From NCBI RefSeq assembly GCF_032854445.1, contig NC_088296.1:14403844-14467843 (forward strand): 64,000 bases of DNA. The letters are read 5' to 3'. This stretch comes from Liolophura sinensis. Taxonomy: Eukaryota > Mollusca > Polyplacophora > Chitonida > Chitonidae. Position numbers and translations under genes: made by a program. The notes under the pieces are model-generated. The model worked only from the letters and a program-made list of their open reading frames with translations, did no database searches and was not told the origin of the DNA. The number at the start of each line of letters is the position of its first letter. The stretch's first letter is position 1. Positions 1 to 13,500 of the stretch are shown piece after piece.

Positions 1-1471
1 ATGGTGGGCTTAGGTGAGCCATACAGGCCATCGCCCGCCGCTGTTCGCTTCTGCACATAGATGAAAAGGTATGACTTCCGATACCAAGAGATAATTATGT
101 AACATGACAAGCTATTCTTTAAGACAATCCACAAGCTAGAGACCACGCGATTTCCCTGGTTGCAAACAGGATGGGTGAAGAAATTCGTCCCGCAAAAAAA
201 AGCATTACATAGGAAAATGCCCGTTGTCAAATCAATGTCAGTAGTACTATACACACTGCTACAATGATATACTATAGAATTTTAGACTATACAATGTTAT
301 ATTATACAATGCTATACAATGTTACACTATACGATGTTATTTTGCTCCCTTCTAGAGTACGACTTCCTCATCCTTCTCGCTCATTGGACGACGCACCGTG
401 GACCTCAACAAAATAACCGAGCGGAAAAACACACACCCACCCAACCCAACAGCTTCATTGGTCCGCTTTGGCTCGTTTTGGCTCACGCAGCTCAACACGC
501 AAACGTACAAGCCTACCCATTACGAGCACATCTATGATGTCCAATACTTATTGTTTTATTCCAATTTACATAAAAAAGGCACCAAAATCCAGAGAATATG
601 ACCACAGAAACATACTATGCGATACTATAGCTATACAATACTAGCGCGTGTGTATTTGTGTGTGTGATTTACCTTTCGTGTTCAGTACGTTGATGGACAC
701 GCCAATCCCACAAGCGGTAAAAGGTCTTGTCACACCCCTTCGCGTTTCCACGCACGCTGTTTTTCCTTATCGCCGCTGGTGGCAGAGCAAATTACCAAAT
801 GGAGCTCACCCATTGTTCAGTTTTTGGCGCGACATGGAGCTGATGCTCTCGCGTGAGACATTTTGGCGCGACATGGAATATGTGACGTCACGCGCAGAAC
901 GCGAGCTCAACGACACACTTGCGTCTCCTCAATTGCGCCTCGTCAATTGCTCCTCCTCAAAACGACACGTTTGCAACATTCTCTACTACTTACGTTCGAC
1001 TTCCTCTTTTGAACAGAGTTCCCTATTTTTAAAGCTTCAGATATAGTTAAGAACGAACATATGCTTACTGCTGTAAACGCGTTATCATTCTCTAAATTAA
1101 CACAAGAAACTAATGTTTGAAAAGAAATCATGTGGCCCCGCCTGAGTTATGTTAGCCTACAGATAAAGGAACGCCTTTACAAGCAATAATCCTATGAGTT
1201 CGTGTGCAGTCAACCCAGTCTTTCAGCGCTTTCATTCTGTTTGCATTTTATATATTTTCTCTGTCTGAAAATGTGTTCTCTTACCAACTAGAAAGCGGAT
1301 CACAGGAATGATTTAATTCATACGAAGGCTTTTTCTCCGTATATTTTGATTCATTCCACAGAAGCGCTTGTCTGGCGCTGAGGCACAGTCCTTGGACCGA
1401 AATATGTGTTTTTGTTATACATGAAGGCCTTACAAGGTTTGCGCCCATATTTTTCATCTAAACCATTGAAG
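1..1471. other. Upstream region, no gene recognised
   Basis: I see no supportable gene here. A low-complexity patch at about 240-340 repeats variants of 'actatacaatgttat'. A 132-codon open frame at 648-1046 has no recognisable domain or codon pattern and I do not call it. The last 100 bases would be the 5' UTR or promoter of the EGF-repeat gene; no convincing TATA element was found. Confidence 0.5.
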
Positions 1472-1559
1472 ATGGAAGTCTTCATCTCCGCAAGTCACAG
1501 GGTATGGCTTCTGACTCTGATTGGGCTGGTAGTGTTGGACGGTCGTTTCAGGTGGGTGT
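1472..1559 (+). CDS. Probable signal-peptide exon of the EGF-repeat receptor
   Basis: The ATG at 1472 sits in a good context (gaagATGG) and opens MEVFISASHRVWLLTLIGLV, a short polar start followed by a hydrophobic core, as in a signal peptide. Two donors are possible. CAG|GTGGGT after 1551 is the stronger site but leaves phase 2, which does not fit the phase 1 acceptor at 4631. TGT|GTAATT after 1559 gives phase 1 and joins directly. Alternatively an unseen exon lies between. An in-frame ATG at 1421 would add 17 residues and spoil the signal peptide. Confidence 0.45.
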
Positions 1560-4500
1560 GTAATTTTCATATATTAAATACAGACTAGGATTTATTTGAT
1601 TTTTTTAGTTTCATTGGTAGAGCTCTCTTTAGTACATGTACATGTGAACTCACCTAGATATGTGATATTCAGCTTTGAGGAAAGAGCGGGACCAAAAGTA
1701 TCTATATTTATGTTTTGATTGGTGTTTAACGCCGTATTCAAGAATATTTCACTTATACGACGGCGGTCAGCATTATGTTGGGCGGAAACCGGACAGAGCT
1801 TGGGGGATACTCTCGGACTATCCGCTACAGGCTAAAAGCTAAAGATTCACTGAATTCAAGAGCACAACAACAAGAAGAGCAACAACAACACTTAACTTAG
1901 TATCTATCTCTAGTATCACTCCTTTATATGCTAGAAATCAATGGTATAGCCTCCTATCCCCAGTTACGAACCATCTATGTTGAATACGTTAATGCTTAAT
2001 ACACAATGTTTTGTATCTGGATGGTTGCCATTGTTGTTGTTGCATCCGATAGCAAAGTACGCTTACGCTACTGGTAAATAGACAGTCACCCCCTGGCACC
2101 CCCATCCCACACCTTTCCCGCTCGCTTAGTCATGATCTGAGTGCCGACATGTACCCCATGAACCATGAAATCACCCTTGAGACTATTAAATTCATGGTAA
2201 AAAGTTGTTAACGCCCCTAAAGCTCGGAATACAGGAGAACTCAAAACGCCTACTGAACTCAACTTATCTGGTCAAACAGAATTGGTCTCAGTCCCTGGAT
2301 GGCCATACGACTTCAAGATTCAACTGCTTGTTAATACAATTATAGCACCGTTTCCGGAAGACTAGCATCTTCATTCGCATCCATGAGCTTTTACAACCTT
2401 TCGGCTGAGTGGAGTTGAGTTGAGTCTTTAGTGCCTTTGTATGCCGAGTATAAAGTCTGCATGTCTGTATTACTTATGAGTATTTTCGTCCAACTATATA
2501 TTTTACCCCTCTTTTTACAGCACATGCTTTAGGGTAGATCTATTACAAATGGGAATTGCGTGACAGGGAAGAACTTCTGCTTAATTATTGGTTTTCAGGT
2601 TTAACTTTATAATTATTTATTGAGTTCGTATTTAACGTTACACTCAGGGATGTTACTACTGTAGTCTAAATATCGAGTGGAGGAAACCGGAGTTAATAAC
2701 TGCTCTATCAGATACCTCGTAAGCCTACACACTTAAAGACATGATTGAAGGAAGTTTTAGTTAAACCAGCGCCTTAACCGTCTTCAACGAATATGGCAAG
2801 CCTATTTGTGCGCTACACATTGGGAAGTTTGTCAATAAATTGCCAAGTGTTGGTAGTTTACCCTGGGCATTCCGATTTCTTCCTCTCATTAAGCTGTATG
2901 CAATCGAACAGTGCACAGCGTTAAACAACATTGAGACACATGTAAATAAATAAATCAATCAACCAACAAGTCAATCAAATAAGCAAATAAATAAATCAGC
3001 AGGTATGTAAATGTATGCTATACTTGTATGTGTACAAAGGGCCGCTGCTCGATACACTTATTTTCATCCTTTCTACCCGGATGTGTCAGTGTAAATCTGT
3101 CAAAATGAGGCTAGGTCAAGATGAAAAGGCTTTCCTTTCAGAAGTGTGTGACCATGTTTAACACGGCATGACGATTGCACGACAGGTATTTTACACAATA
3201 TATTATCAAGGCACGTATATCTACTTACCTCGTGCGTATATGTGTGAAACATGTGTATGTATTTCATTTAGAAAATTTCCACGCATTATATTCAAGATCA
3301 TCAGTTAGGTAGGCTTTCAGTACACCACTTAATACACAGCAAAAGGGAAGATAGGGGAAAATAGAAGCAATCTGTTAAAAAAACTCTACAGAAGTCAACG
3401 ATGTGCGATTCTTTTGAACAATCATTTCTCACAGATTTTTAAAAGAGTCAATCTCATGGATTTGTCATCAAAGAATTTGCAGAAAACTGCTTTCTTTCTT
3501 GTAAGTTAATTTTTTATGGATATTGGACCGTAACTTGTTAGCTTATCTGTACACAAGCTACAGTGACAAGTCTCTGACTGAGATTAAATTGACAAGGAAC
3601 CGGGTTTCGTTGGTTAAGACTGATCATTTGCAAATCATCTCGCTGTGATAGGTTTTGGCTTAAACCGGAAATCGAAATATTGTAAGCTTATTTGGACCTT
3701 CAGGTGTGTCAAATCTGACCAAGAAAGTATAAAATGACATGGAGATAAACTTCTCTTGAGAAGTGTGTTTGCCAAAGGCAACATATATGTCGTTATATCT
3801 TGGGATAGGCATGATAATTGGTTTCTGTCGCCGAGTTACGATGCGCTGAGCGTCATAACAAATATGGACATGAGACCATATGAGAGCATTGTAGGAAACT
3901 CATGATGATCGTTACTGATTGTCGGACGAAGTTTGTGATGATCTTTACCAATGGCCGTACGAAGCACTTGATGGTGGTTACCGATTGTCATATGAAGCTC
4001 TCATGATCGTTACCGATGTGCATGTACGAAACTCGGGCGATCAAGCCAGGCCGATGTAAGACTCTTCGGAACTGATTAAAAGAACAACAATAACTTGTGG
4101 TTGCATCTGGTTTCTGAGGATGCAATAAAAATAACTGCGACCGCCCCATATTCGCTGGCGATCGATATCTTCAGTTTCATGGACATTCCCTTACGATTTA
4201 TCATACGATCAGTTCAACACGTACGGCGATTACCTGCTAATTTTTTATGGCAGATTTTTTTCACCAGTTACAGGTGTAAGTGTAGAAATGAAAAAAGGAA
4301 AGTATGCGGGTTATTATCACTCAATACTCAAGAGAAATTTGGTGATGGAACCCTTACTGAGCGTGTTATATCCCACGATTATTATGCTCACATTATAGAA
4401 AATCACATTTTTACAAACAATAAGATTTGTAAGAAAGGTTAACCATGTAAACTGGTAAATATAAGCATTAAGGTCTGTCTTATAACTTTTGATTTAATAA

Positions 4501-7500
4501 AGACTAAATATCTAAAATATGGTAAGTTTGCTAATGATCTGCTATTTCTGTTATTACCTTTCTTTCCCTGTGCCTTTTTGAGACAAACCTTATGTGGCCT
4601 GTTGTCAGTATATACATATTCTATTTCCAGGCTCCGAGACAGTGCTGTGTAGCGGTATTAGATGTGGTCATGGATCCAGGTGTGACAGGTCGGCATGTGT
4701 GTGTAAAATCGGCTTCGTCAAAAGCACTATATCACAATCGACAACGCCGCCTTTAATATATTGTCACGGTAAGCTAAAATTCAGAACCTTTAAAAACTAG
4801 GTTAGCAGGAGAGAAACAATAAAAATGGATAGGAGAGAAACCATAAAACGGATAGGAGAGAAACCATAGAAAGGAACTAAGCAATAATAAAAGGCCATTA
4901 ACATTTTATTCGTCGGCGGCCAGCATTACAGTGGAGGGAAACCGGACAGACAACAGAAACCCTCGACCATCCGCAGGTTGCTGGAAAACCTTCGTACGTG
5001 CGGCCGTAGGCGAGGCAAGCTTGGGCTAGACTTGCATTCACAACGACCGCATTAGTTATTTATTTGTTTCCTGATTTGATTGTGTTTTTACGTGTCGTAC
5101 TCAAGTATATCTCACTTACACGACAGCGGCTGGCATTGTGATGAGAAGAAACACGCGAAAGCCTAGGGAAAACCTCACGACCATCCACTGGTTGGAGACG
5201 TTCCCATGCACGGCCGGAGAGGAAGCCAGCATGAGCTGAACTTGGTCTCGCGTCAACCGCACTGGTTGGAGGCGGCTCAGTCCCCCTGCCGCGGTGGCGT
5301 GCTACACCCCTACTTCACGGAGGCCCGCATTATCAATGTGAATGCATACATACCTCAAGTATGTCTCCAACGTGGAGATCTAAGACGACAAACATATTGT
5401 TCCTAGCTCAGGGTTGAGCGAAGGTACACGCATTTGTGGAGCAGACTGCCAGCATTTCTAGACTGTGTCCATATTTACTTACGACAGATTTATACTCATT
5501 GTAAAACTTAAGAAACTAAGTGTGAAGGCGTTTGATAGAATGAAGTTGACACACCCTTTTCTCCAGTAACAGCCTGTGACGTTGATTGAAATCGTCGTGT
5601 GCGTGTAACACACCGGATCTAACAAATGCCACAAGGCCGGATATGTACACGCCACATGCAGCACCCTTCGTTAAATTGCTACTCGAGTATAAGAATGCTT
5701 TACAATTTCAAAATTGAAACTACCGCTCTTGTCATAAAGTCTGCGAGACAGGAAACCGTTTTGATCTTTGTAGAAATACATGTTTACATCATCTGGAGAA
5801 TCCTAGCGAAGGTAGATACATAGATGTATCTTCCATGCAAGTATGTACTGTATACGTTTCGAAACTGTCCGTAATAATAGCTGTAGGTACCGTGGTAGAG
5901 CTCTCCTTAGTACATGTACATGTGAACTCACCAAGATTTGTGATATGGAGCTTTATGGAAAGAGCCGGACCACTTCTGCTGACATCTAGATATGTTTGAC
6001 AAACGTCAGCAGAAGGAGGCAATGCCCATAATTACGTCATAGCTTATTTAAGCCGGAAAACCTGGATATGGAGGCACCATTTTGTTTGAGATCTGACTGT
6101 ATAACAGCTACTTTTGTTATAAAAGTCGCAAAATGTAATAATATTTATAAAATAAAATGTAATAACATATATGTACTTCAAAACCGTCATCTAATATGAA
6201 CATAAATCCCCAGACGATTTGATATGTCAAAGCTGTTCCTGTAAGTTTTCAATGTTATTACAAACTACAACGCTGTTATACCCCAGGTTAGTTAAAAAGT
6301 CGCAGTTACGCGTATAATCTCGTCATTGGTTGTGTTAGTATCTGCAAATGTCAGGAAGAGGACGTATTTCACCGGTTACGTGTGACGGCCTGACCACAAC
6401 GTGTGATCACAATGTCGTGGCTGACGTGGCTTTACTCCCTATGCTCTAAGTCTTTAATCAAAATAAATGTTAGAATTTTTCTCCAGCAGAGATGATACTA
6501 TAGCAACGAGACGTGTACCTGGCTTTACCGTCAATCCCTTGAGATAAACAACGGACGATTTGATCTAATGCGATACTCCTATATTAGAAACAACTACAAC
6601 TGGGGGCAAAGAGCAGAGTTCAGAAGACAACCTTGGCACCTTGCACTTTTTTGACACAAATCTCGCCATAAACTGTCGCATTCGATCAAACAACAGTTCG
6701 ACCGTATTTGTGAGTGCAGTGGTATTCACGTAGACCGCTTTAGACGACTCGGCTAGCAAAAGACTCTCAGTATTGCATATACAACTGGGTTTTATTAGTG
6801 CTTTAAAACGGATACATCATCAAACAACATGTTGTAGTAAACTAAACCTAAAATATCTAAAAATGTTACAAATATAGATATTGGTAAAAAAATGTCATAA
6901 TAAATTTATAGTCCAAATTTTAAAAATGTATTTCAAAATGACAATAATTGTAACCGTTCGTTTCTTTTCTATGTTCGTGTTTTCCGAGGACAGAATCATG
7001 CAGTGCTAACAAGAACTGTTCTGCAAACACCACCTGTGATGGAAGGCTGAATATCGACAACACTTACAGCTGTATTTGTTCTGATGGGTACACTCGATCA
7101 ACAACTGGACATTGTTTAGGTAAGTGTGAAGTGTGAAGCTTTTGATTCTAACGTAACGAGGCTTCGGTCCTTCTTCGCTACCAATCACCTTAATTAAGGA
7201 AACGCAACTCTGCCAGTTTTATAGTGGCCAAAATCAGACAGATTTTGTAACACCCACGCCATTCCAAGTTTTTGTGCCCAAGGAACGGGACCCAGGTTCA
7301 CAAAGATACCGTACATGTACGATAATCGCAAAAATAGGACAATGGTAACTGTGACGTACAAAATGTACGACAAATGTACGATAAAAATGTGATACGCCGC
7401 TTTGTCATACTGGGCTCGGAAGTCCTAAATGTTAAGCTCGGCTTAAACCTTAATACAATTAAAGACCTACAAAATACACCGTAATGTCCGTGTTGCTCTA

Positions 7501-10500
7501 ATACAAAAACTAATGTTTAAATTTAATACCGGTGCGTCTGATGCTTACTACAGGATAGAACAACCTGAGCCTTATGATCTTCTCTCGGTTTGACGTGATG
7601 AAATGTCACTTGATGTCATCGCTTTGAATGTCGTATAATATTTCTCTATGTAAAGTGTGATTAGCGATTTTTCGTTTCTCACTATCTACTATCCTGAAGG
7701 ATTCAGAAACGCAACACACCGTAAAGGTGTGTTTGATGTTTACCATGTGAAATAACACATGTTGTATAACTTAAAAGCAGATACGAAACAGGTAGTGCTA
7801 CAATTTTAAACACGAACTCAATTGTCCATGCATTAATCGTCAGGCTTTTATCTGGCTGAGTCGTAGCGTATAAGTTAGTTCCTTTCACAGCAAAAAGATA
7901 CAAATTAGATAATATATGTAATACATGACAGCGATACATGTATTTGGTCCGTATCAAGGAGACATGTATTTGGTGCCTGTCAGCAAGACATGTATTTTGT
8001 GCATGTTAGCGAGACATGTACTTGCTGAATCAAGTCCTATATGCTATTCGTGTCACAGTTTAATCTGCTACTGAGTGTTTACTATGTACACCAGAAGTGT
8101 TTTAAATACATTTATAAAATATACACTCACACAGCCTAAAAATTAAATTTTGTCCAGTTGGTTAGCGCGCCAGCTCAGTGTAATGACCCAAAAGCCTCTC
8201 ACCAATGCGGTCGGTCTGAGTTCCGGCTAATGCTGGCTTCCTCTCCAGCTGTACGTGGGAAGGTCTTCCAGCAACCTGTGGATGGTCGTGGTTTTCTCTG
8301 GGCTCTGCCCGGTTTCCTCCAACCATTATGCTGACAGATAGACATGTATTTGGCGCATGTCAGAGAGACATGTATTTACGGAACTATATCCTATATGCTA
8401 ATCGTGTCACAGTTTACTTCGCTACTGAGTGTTTACTATGTACACCAGAAGTGCTTTAAATACATTTATAAATTATTCACTCACACAGCCTAAAAATTTA
8501 ATTTTGTGTGCTTTACTTGGTAAACAATGACCTCTGCAAGTGGAGATAAAATGATTCGTAAATCGTTTAAAGTCATTTAACATATGAAGGCTGTTTGTTT
8601 ACTGCACTATTATTTTTTCCTTACAGCCAACAACGACCAGTGTTCGTCGGCTCCATGCGGGTATAACGCTGTCTGTGCCGATATCCCGGGTTCATTTACC
8701 TGTACTTGTAAGGCAGGCTTCCATCAGCCTCCCTCTAAGGAAAATCCAGCAATCTGTACCGGTAAGTGGTAAGAATTCCCTAGTATGAAACACACAAATT
8801 ATGAGTTACATGGGTGGTGGTGACAGTGTTTGATGGACAGATGTCTGAACGGAATTAATTAATAGAAGCCGTTTCAATTATTTGGAATAACACTTAGCTT
8901 AACGGTAAGTTTCTCTTAGTAAAAAGTGATAAGCTGCTCAAAGTAGAAAAACATTATCTAGGTTCCTAAATTCCTTCAACGTATATGACATAAATGTGAT
9001 CATAAGGTGCTATCTGTTTAATACATACGTTACACATCTGCGGGAACGTGTTTTGTGAGATGGAAAGAAAGACGGTATATGTTATGGATTTACAGTCAGC
9101 TGGATCGGTTCCTGTGAACATCTTGGGTAAAATTAGATTTATAAAGTATTGCTAAAAATATTACCTCCAAACAACTAAATAATACGAAGGCTTTATGTTG
9201 ACATTGTGCATACTGCATCATAAACGCGGACTGATTATCTAAATGAATTTAAAATACACGGTTTTAAGTATGTTTGGATGGGAACAACGGTCTGACGCAA
9301 GGCTCTATCTTTGTATACAACTGGTTAGTCATTCGGTTCTAGATCACTTTACATAATCACTTTGCAGAATCCGTTATATTTAGTGTTTATCTTTTGTAAC
9401 TCTCAATGACCTGCATGCACAAACTCAGGAAAGTAAAAGAAATATCTAGGATATATAAGTGATCCCTGTATAAGACTGTAACGTTAAGTGGTAAGATCGT
9501 ACCGTTAAGTGGCAAAATCGTACCGTTAAGCCTAAACCGATAATTGGTAACCTGCACCGGTAGGTGGTACTACCGCAATACTAGGTGGTCAGGCGGCATT
9601 AGTAAGTGGTACAATTCAAACCAAAGAATAAATCATTTTTCAGTGAAGGGAGAAAAGCACGGAATGATATATACCCATGAAAGTTGCATAGCAGGAAAAT
9701 GGTTTATTTATTTTATTTATTTGATTGGTGTTTTACGCCGTACTCAAGAAAATTTCACGACCATCCGCAGGTTGCTGGAAGACCTTCCCACCTACGGCCG
9801 AAGAGGAAGCCAGTATGAGCTGGACTTGAACTCACAGCGACCGCATTGGTGAGAGGCTTCTGGGTCATTACGCTGCACTAGCGCGCTAACCGACTCAGCA
9901 GGAAAATGGTGATAGTTTGGCATTAGACAATACTTCATATGTAGCATAAATGCGTAAGTGGTATGCAGTAATGTTATACTGAAAGTGGTAAGTAGCATTA
10001 AAACTGCACAAGTGTTTTTGTAGCCCTGTGTTAAGGGCCTTTATTTTTCACCTTTATGCAATGTACAAGCAAACAAACTGTACATGCGAATGAGGTCGAC
10101 AACAATTTGACATCAATGGAGATATTCGTAAGCATCGTTTTACTGGATATGTCCTACTTCTATACGAAATACCACCTTTTGATTACAAAGTCAACCTCAG
10201 TCGTTGATCACAAGGTAGAATGAAAAAAAAAACTGTTGACAGAAATTCCGAATGTCAAATACCAACGGTTTGCTGAAAATACTATATATGTCGATAATGG
10301 CGAGGTCCAATTTAAGCAAACCAAATGCTGACAGAGAAGAAGTAAATTATGCCGATCAGTACAACATAAGGCATTCGCTATAATTACATTAAATTAAAAT
10401 TTATCGCGGATGAAAGTTAAACATGTCTAGTGTAAAATATGATTCATCGCGTGAATGGGATGTAATTAACAAACCCTGATAAATGTTTGTGTACATGGAA

Positions 10501-13500
10501 AGTACACCGTCGACATTATAAAGCGTTCCTGACAATACCCATCTACGCATGGACAATGCGCATGAAACGCATGAAAAAGACAATTTTTAACCCAACTCAG
10601 TAGTTGTCTGCAAATTGTCTTTGCAAATGGTGTTCACACCCTTTTCAAGCTCACGATTATCAAAGGCAAAGAGTCATGCAACGCACTCATCCAGACATAT
10701 TTGTCTTTCTTACTGTGACTGCAACCGTGATGAAAAGCATTTTTGGTATTGTATGTTTTGTTGTTCTTTTTCTTATTTTTTTTTTGCGTGTTTCAGCCAT
10801 CGACAACTGTGAGTCTAAACCTAGAATATGTGGAAACTATTCCCTATGTACAATGGATCGTGGTCAAGTCATCTGTCAGTGTGAAGAAGGGTATAGGGCT
10901 GGACCTCCTGGGGAAAATGGCTGTATCCCAGGTTGTTTACATAACATCTTTGTACTTTGCTCTGTAATTATTCCGATAGTTAAAACTACACGATCATCTA
11001 CAAGTTGCTTCTTGGTTTGGGATAAATTCGAGTGTACTTGGTACCCCCATTAAAAGACGTCCGTTATAAGTTGCTCAGTGTAACACATCAACCATCAATG
11101 AACTTTGTTGTTAGCCGTTACTAAATTGCAGGGTTACCAAAATAATTGTATGCGTCATATGTAGCGTTTTGGGTGTCTCGCGAACGAAACAGCCACTGTG
11201 CTGTATGATGATGTATATGATTTACATTTTACGTCCGTTCACTGAAAAAATGTGGTATTCGTTGAAGGAAGTGACAAAAACGGTGCATATGTGCTTATAT
11301 TCAATTTTGTTTGTTGACTATTTGCTGTTTAAACCCACATTTAAAATTTAGATAACTGGATAATTCAGTCAGTTCTAAATATATTATCCCCAGTTAATAT
11401 ATTCAGCTTACATGAAAGTGAAAATAGAGTCCATCTTATATCACAACTCCTACACATTGGAGTAGGTCTGAAATGTTGTAGTGGGAGTTGCACTTACCTT
11501 TAACACCATGTGTTTGCTTTATTTCAGTTTCATCGTCAACTACCGTTGTAACCACACCATCTACACAAAAGAGTTCAACAACAACACCGATTGGTATGTT
11601 CACCAAATGACAGGTTTATAAACAAGTGCACTCAAAACAGTCACGCTATGAAAAGCACAGGACAGATTGATTCTCATCTAGCTTGGATAAGCAGTGCAAC
11701 CTTTCTGAAATCAATAAGATCAATTTAAATCTTCAATCTTTATCTGACTGGTTAAGCAACTGAACACTCTTCGATGTTTCAATATCCAGACAGTTTTGTT
11801 CGATGCTTGCTGTGCAACACTGTCTATCAGCGGCAGTCATGCCTCTTCTTCATTTGTTTCCACCCGTTAACAGTGTCAACATCGACAAAGCAGTCAAACA
11901 GGCCGCACGCCGCCAACTCAAACAACGTGCATGCATTAGCGAGAATATTCACGCTTACATTTATACTTATCTTTCTCATTTCTGAGAAATAGCAAATCAC
12001 TGGGGAAAATTAAAAGTCCATCTTCCGTACATAAATTCTGTAAATAAGCAGTTGGGTTGATAACTTTATTCACGTACCCAGGATCAACTTCCAAGCAGTT
12101 TTGCAAGTACGAGGCGTTAATGCTTTTGTAAGCGCGAGACGTTATCGTTTTTGTAAGTGCCAGATATCAAAGTTTTTTGTAAGCGAGAGACATTAATGCT
12201 GTTGTAAGCGTGAGGGGCTGGTTGGTTTATGAATTGAGTGTGACCTGACACTTTTTATGCGGTATCTTCATGACCTCTTTGCCAGGGCAGCATTAGTTTT
12301 GACATTGTGTAGTATATTTATTCCTTGACAGAAGCTTGGTAAAACTACATGGATACATTGCCCATTACAATACTGCCAAAGTTTCCACACAGACATATAC
12401 CATGTATATGAGACAGCATGTCGTCTGAAATAACTCAAGTTGTATGATTTCCTGTCTTTTTGAAGCAAAATTATATAAACAAAAGGTTGAGTGATGCTAT
12501 GATATGAGTGCAAAAGGAATCCTTTAGAGGTCACAGGTCGAAAAGAATCCAGAAGGCTCTGTTGTACTAAGATCCGATAAACAATAACATGCAACAAACT
12601 ATGCAAAAAGGCAAAACATTTCTATCAAAAATTTGTTCGCAGGATCTTCGTCAAAACCAGAAACTTCAGAGAAGACGTCACCAGGTTCTCCATTAGGCCA
12701 AACAACCACCTCTTCAGAAAATAGAATGGGTGAAAAAGGTAGATAATAACCTTCAAATGTGAAACAGATGGCTATCTCTAGTGTATACCTAAGTGTCAAA
12801 CCAAGTGTTTGCTAAAAAAAGGGTTCTATTTTTGCATAAAATCCATAAAACATATGCTTCTCGGAAAACACCCGAGGCAACTACAAGAGGATTCGTTCGG
12901 AAACAGACGCCTTTTTGCCTCTGTCTAAGTACGTTAGACATTTTAACACAATGAATCAAATTTTTATTTCCACAGATCAGAATCCGGTTGGAACATCTTC
13001 TGTAGCCCTACACATTTTGTGTCCTCACTTCTTACTGTACATGCAAGTTTCATCAAAACCGAAATATCTTGGGCATTTGGCGATATAATGGCGTTCTGTT
13101 GGTTTCAGAAAATTCCCCAAAATGCAAATTTTAAATGCTTTAAGGTTGAAATGATTTACCATATTACATACCTCACCCACAATATTATTGAATTTTAAAC
13201 ATTTCCACTGAAATTTACACCGTGTCCAAATGTGATCAGATTCGTTTTAAGAATATGTCAAAGATATGCTTTTGTTGTCATGGAAAAAAATCAACTGCCT
13301 TAGCAGAACATGTCCACCCTTACTTTGGACTAATCCACTTGCAACCCGATAACACTGCCTGAGATATCGTGAGCTACATGGAAACGAACATGCCTTTATT
13401 GTAGATTTTAGGATAAACACTGTTATATGTTTTGCTAAATCTGGATTCAAGGTCTTACTGTTGTGACAAAAGAGGAAGCTAATGTCTATGTTTTTGATTT

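Noticed and set aside
648-1046. 132-codon frame before the receptor gene
   Set aside because: No signal peptide, domain or recognisable composition, and it is out of context with the following exon.
4095-4442. 115-codon + strand frame in the receptor's first intron
   Set aside because: No domain. It contains no EGF-like cysteine pattern and ends just before the first EGF exon without a linking splice site.
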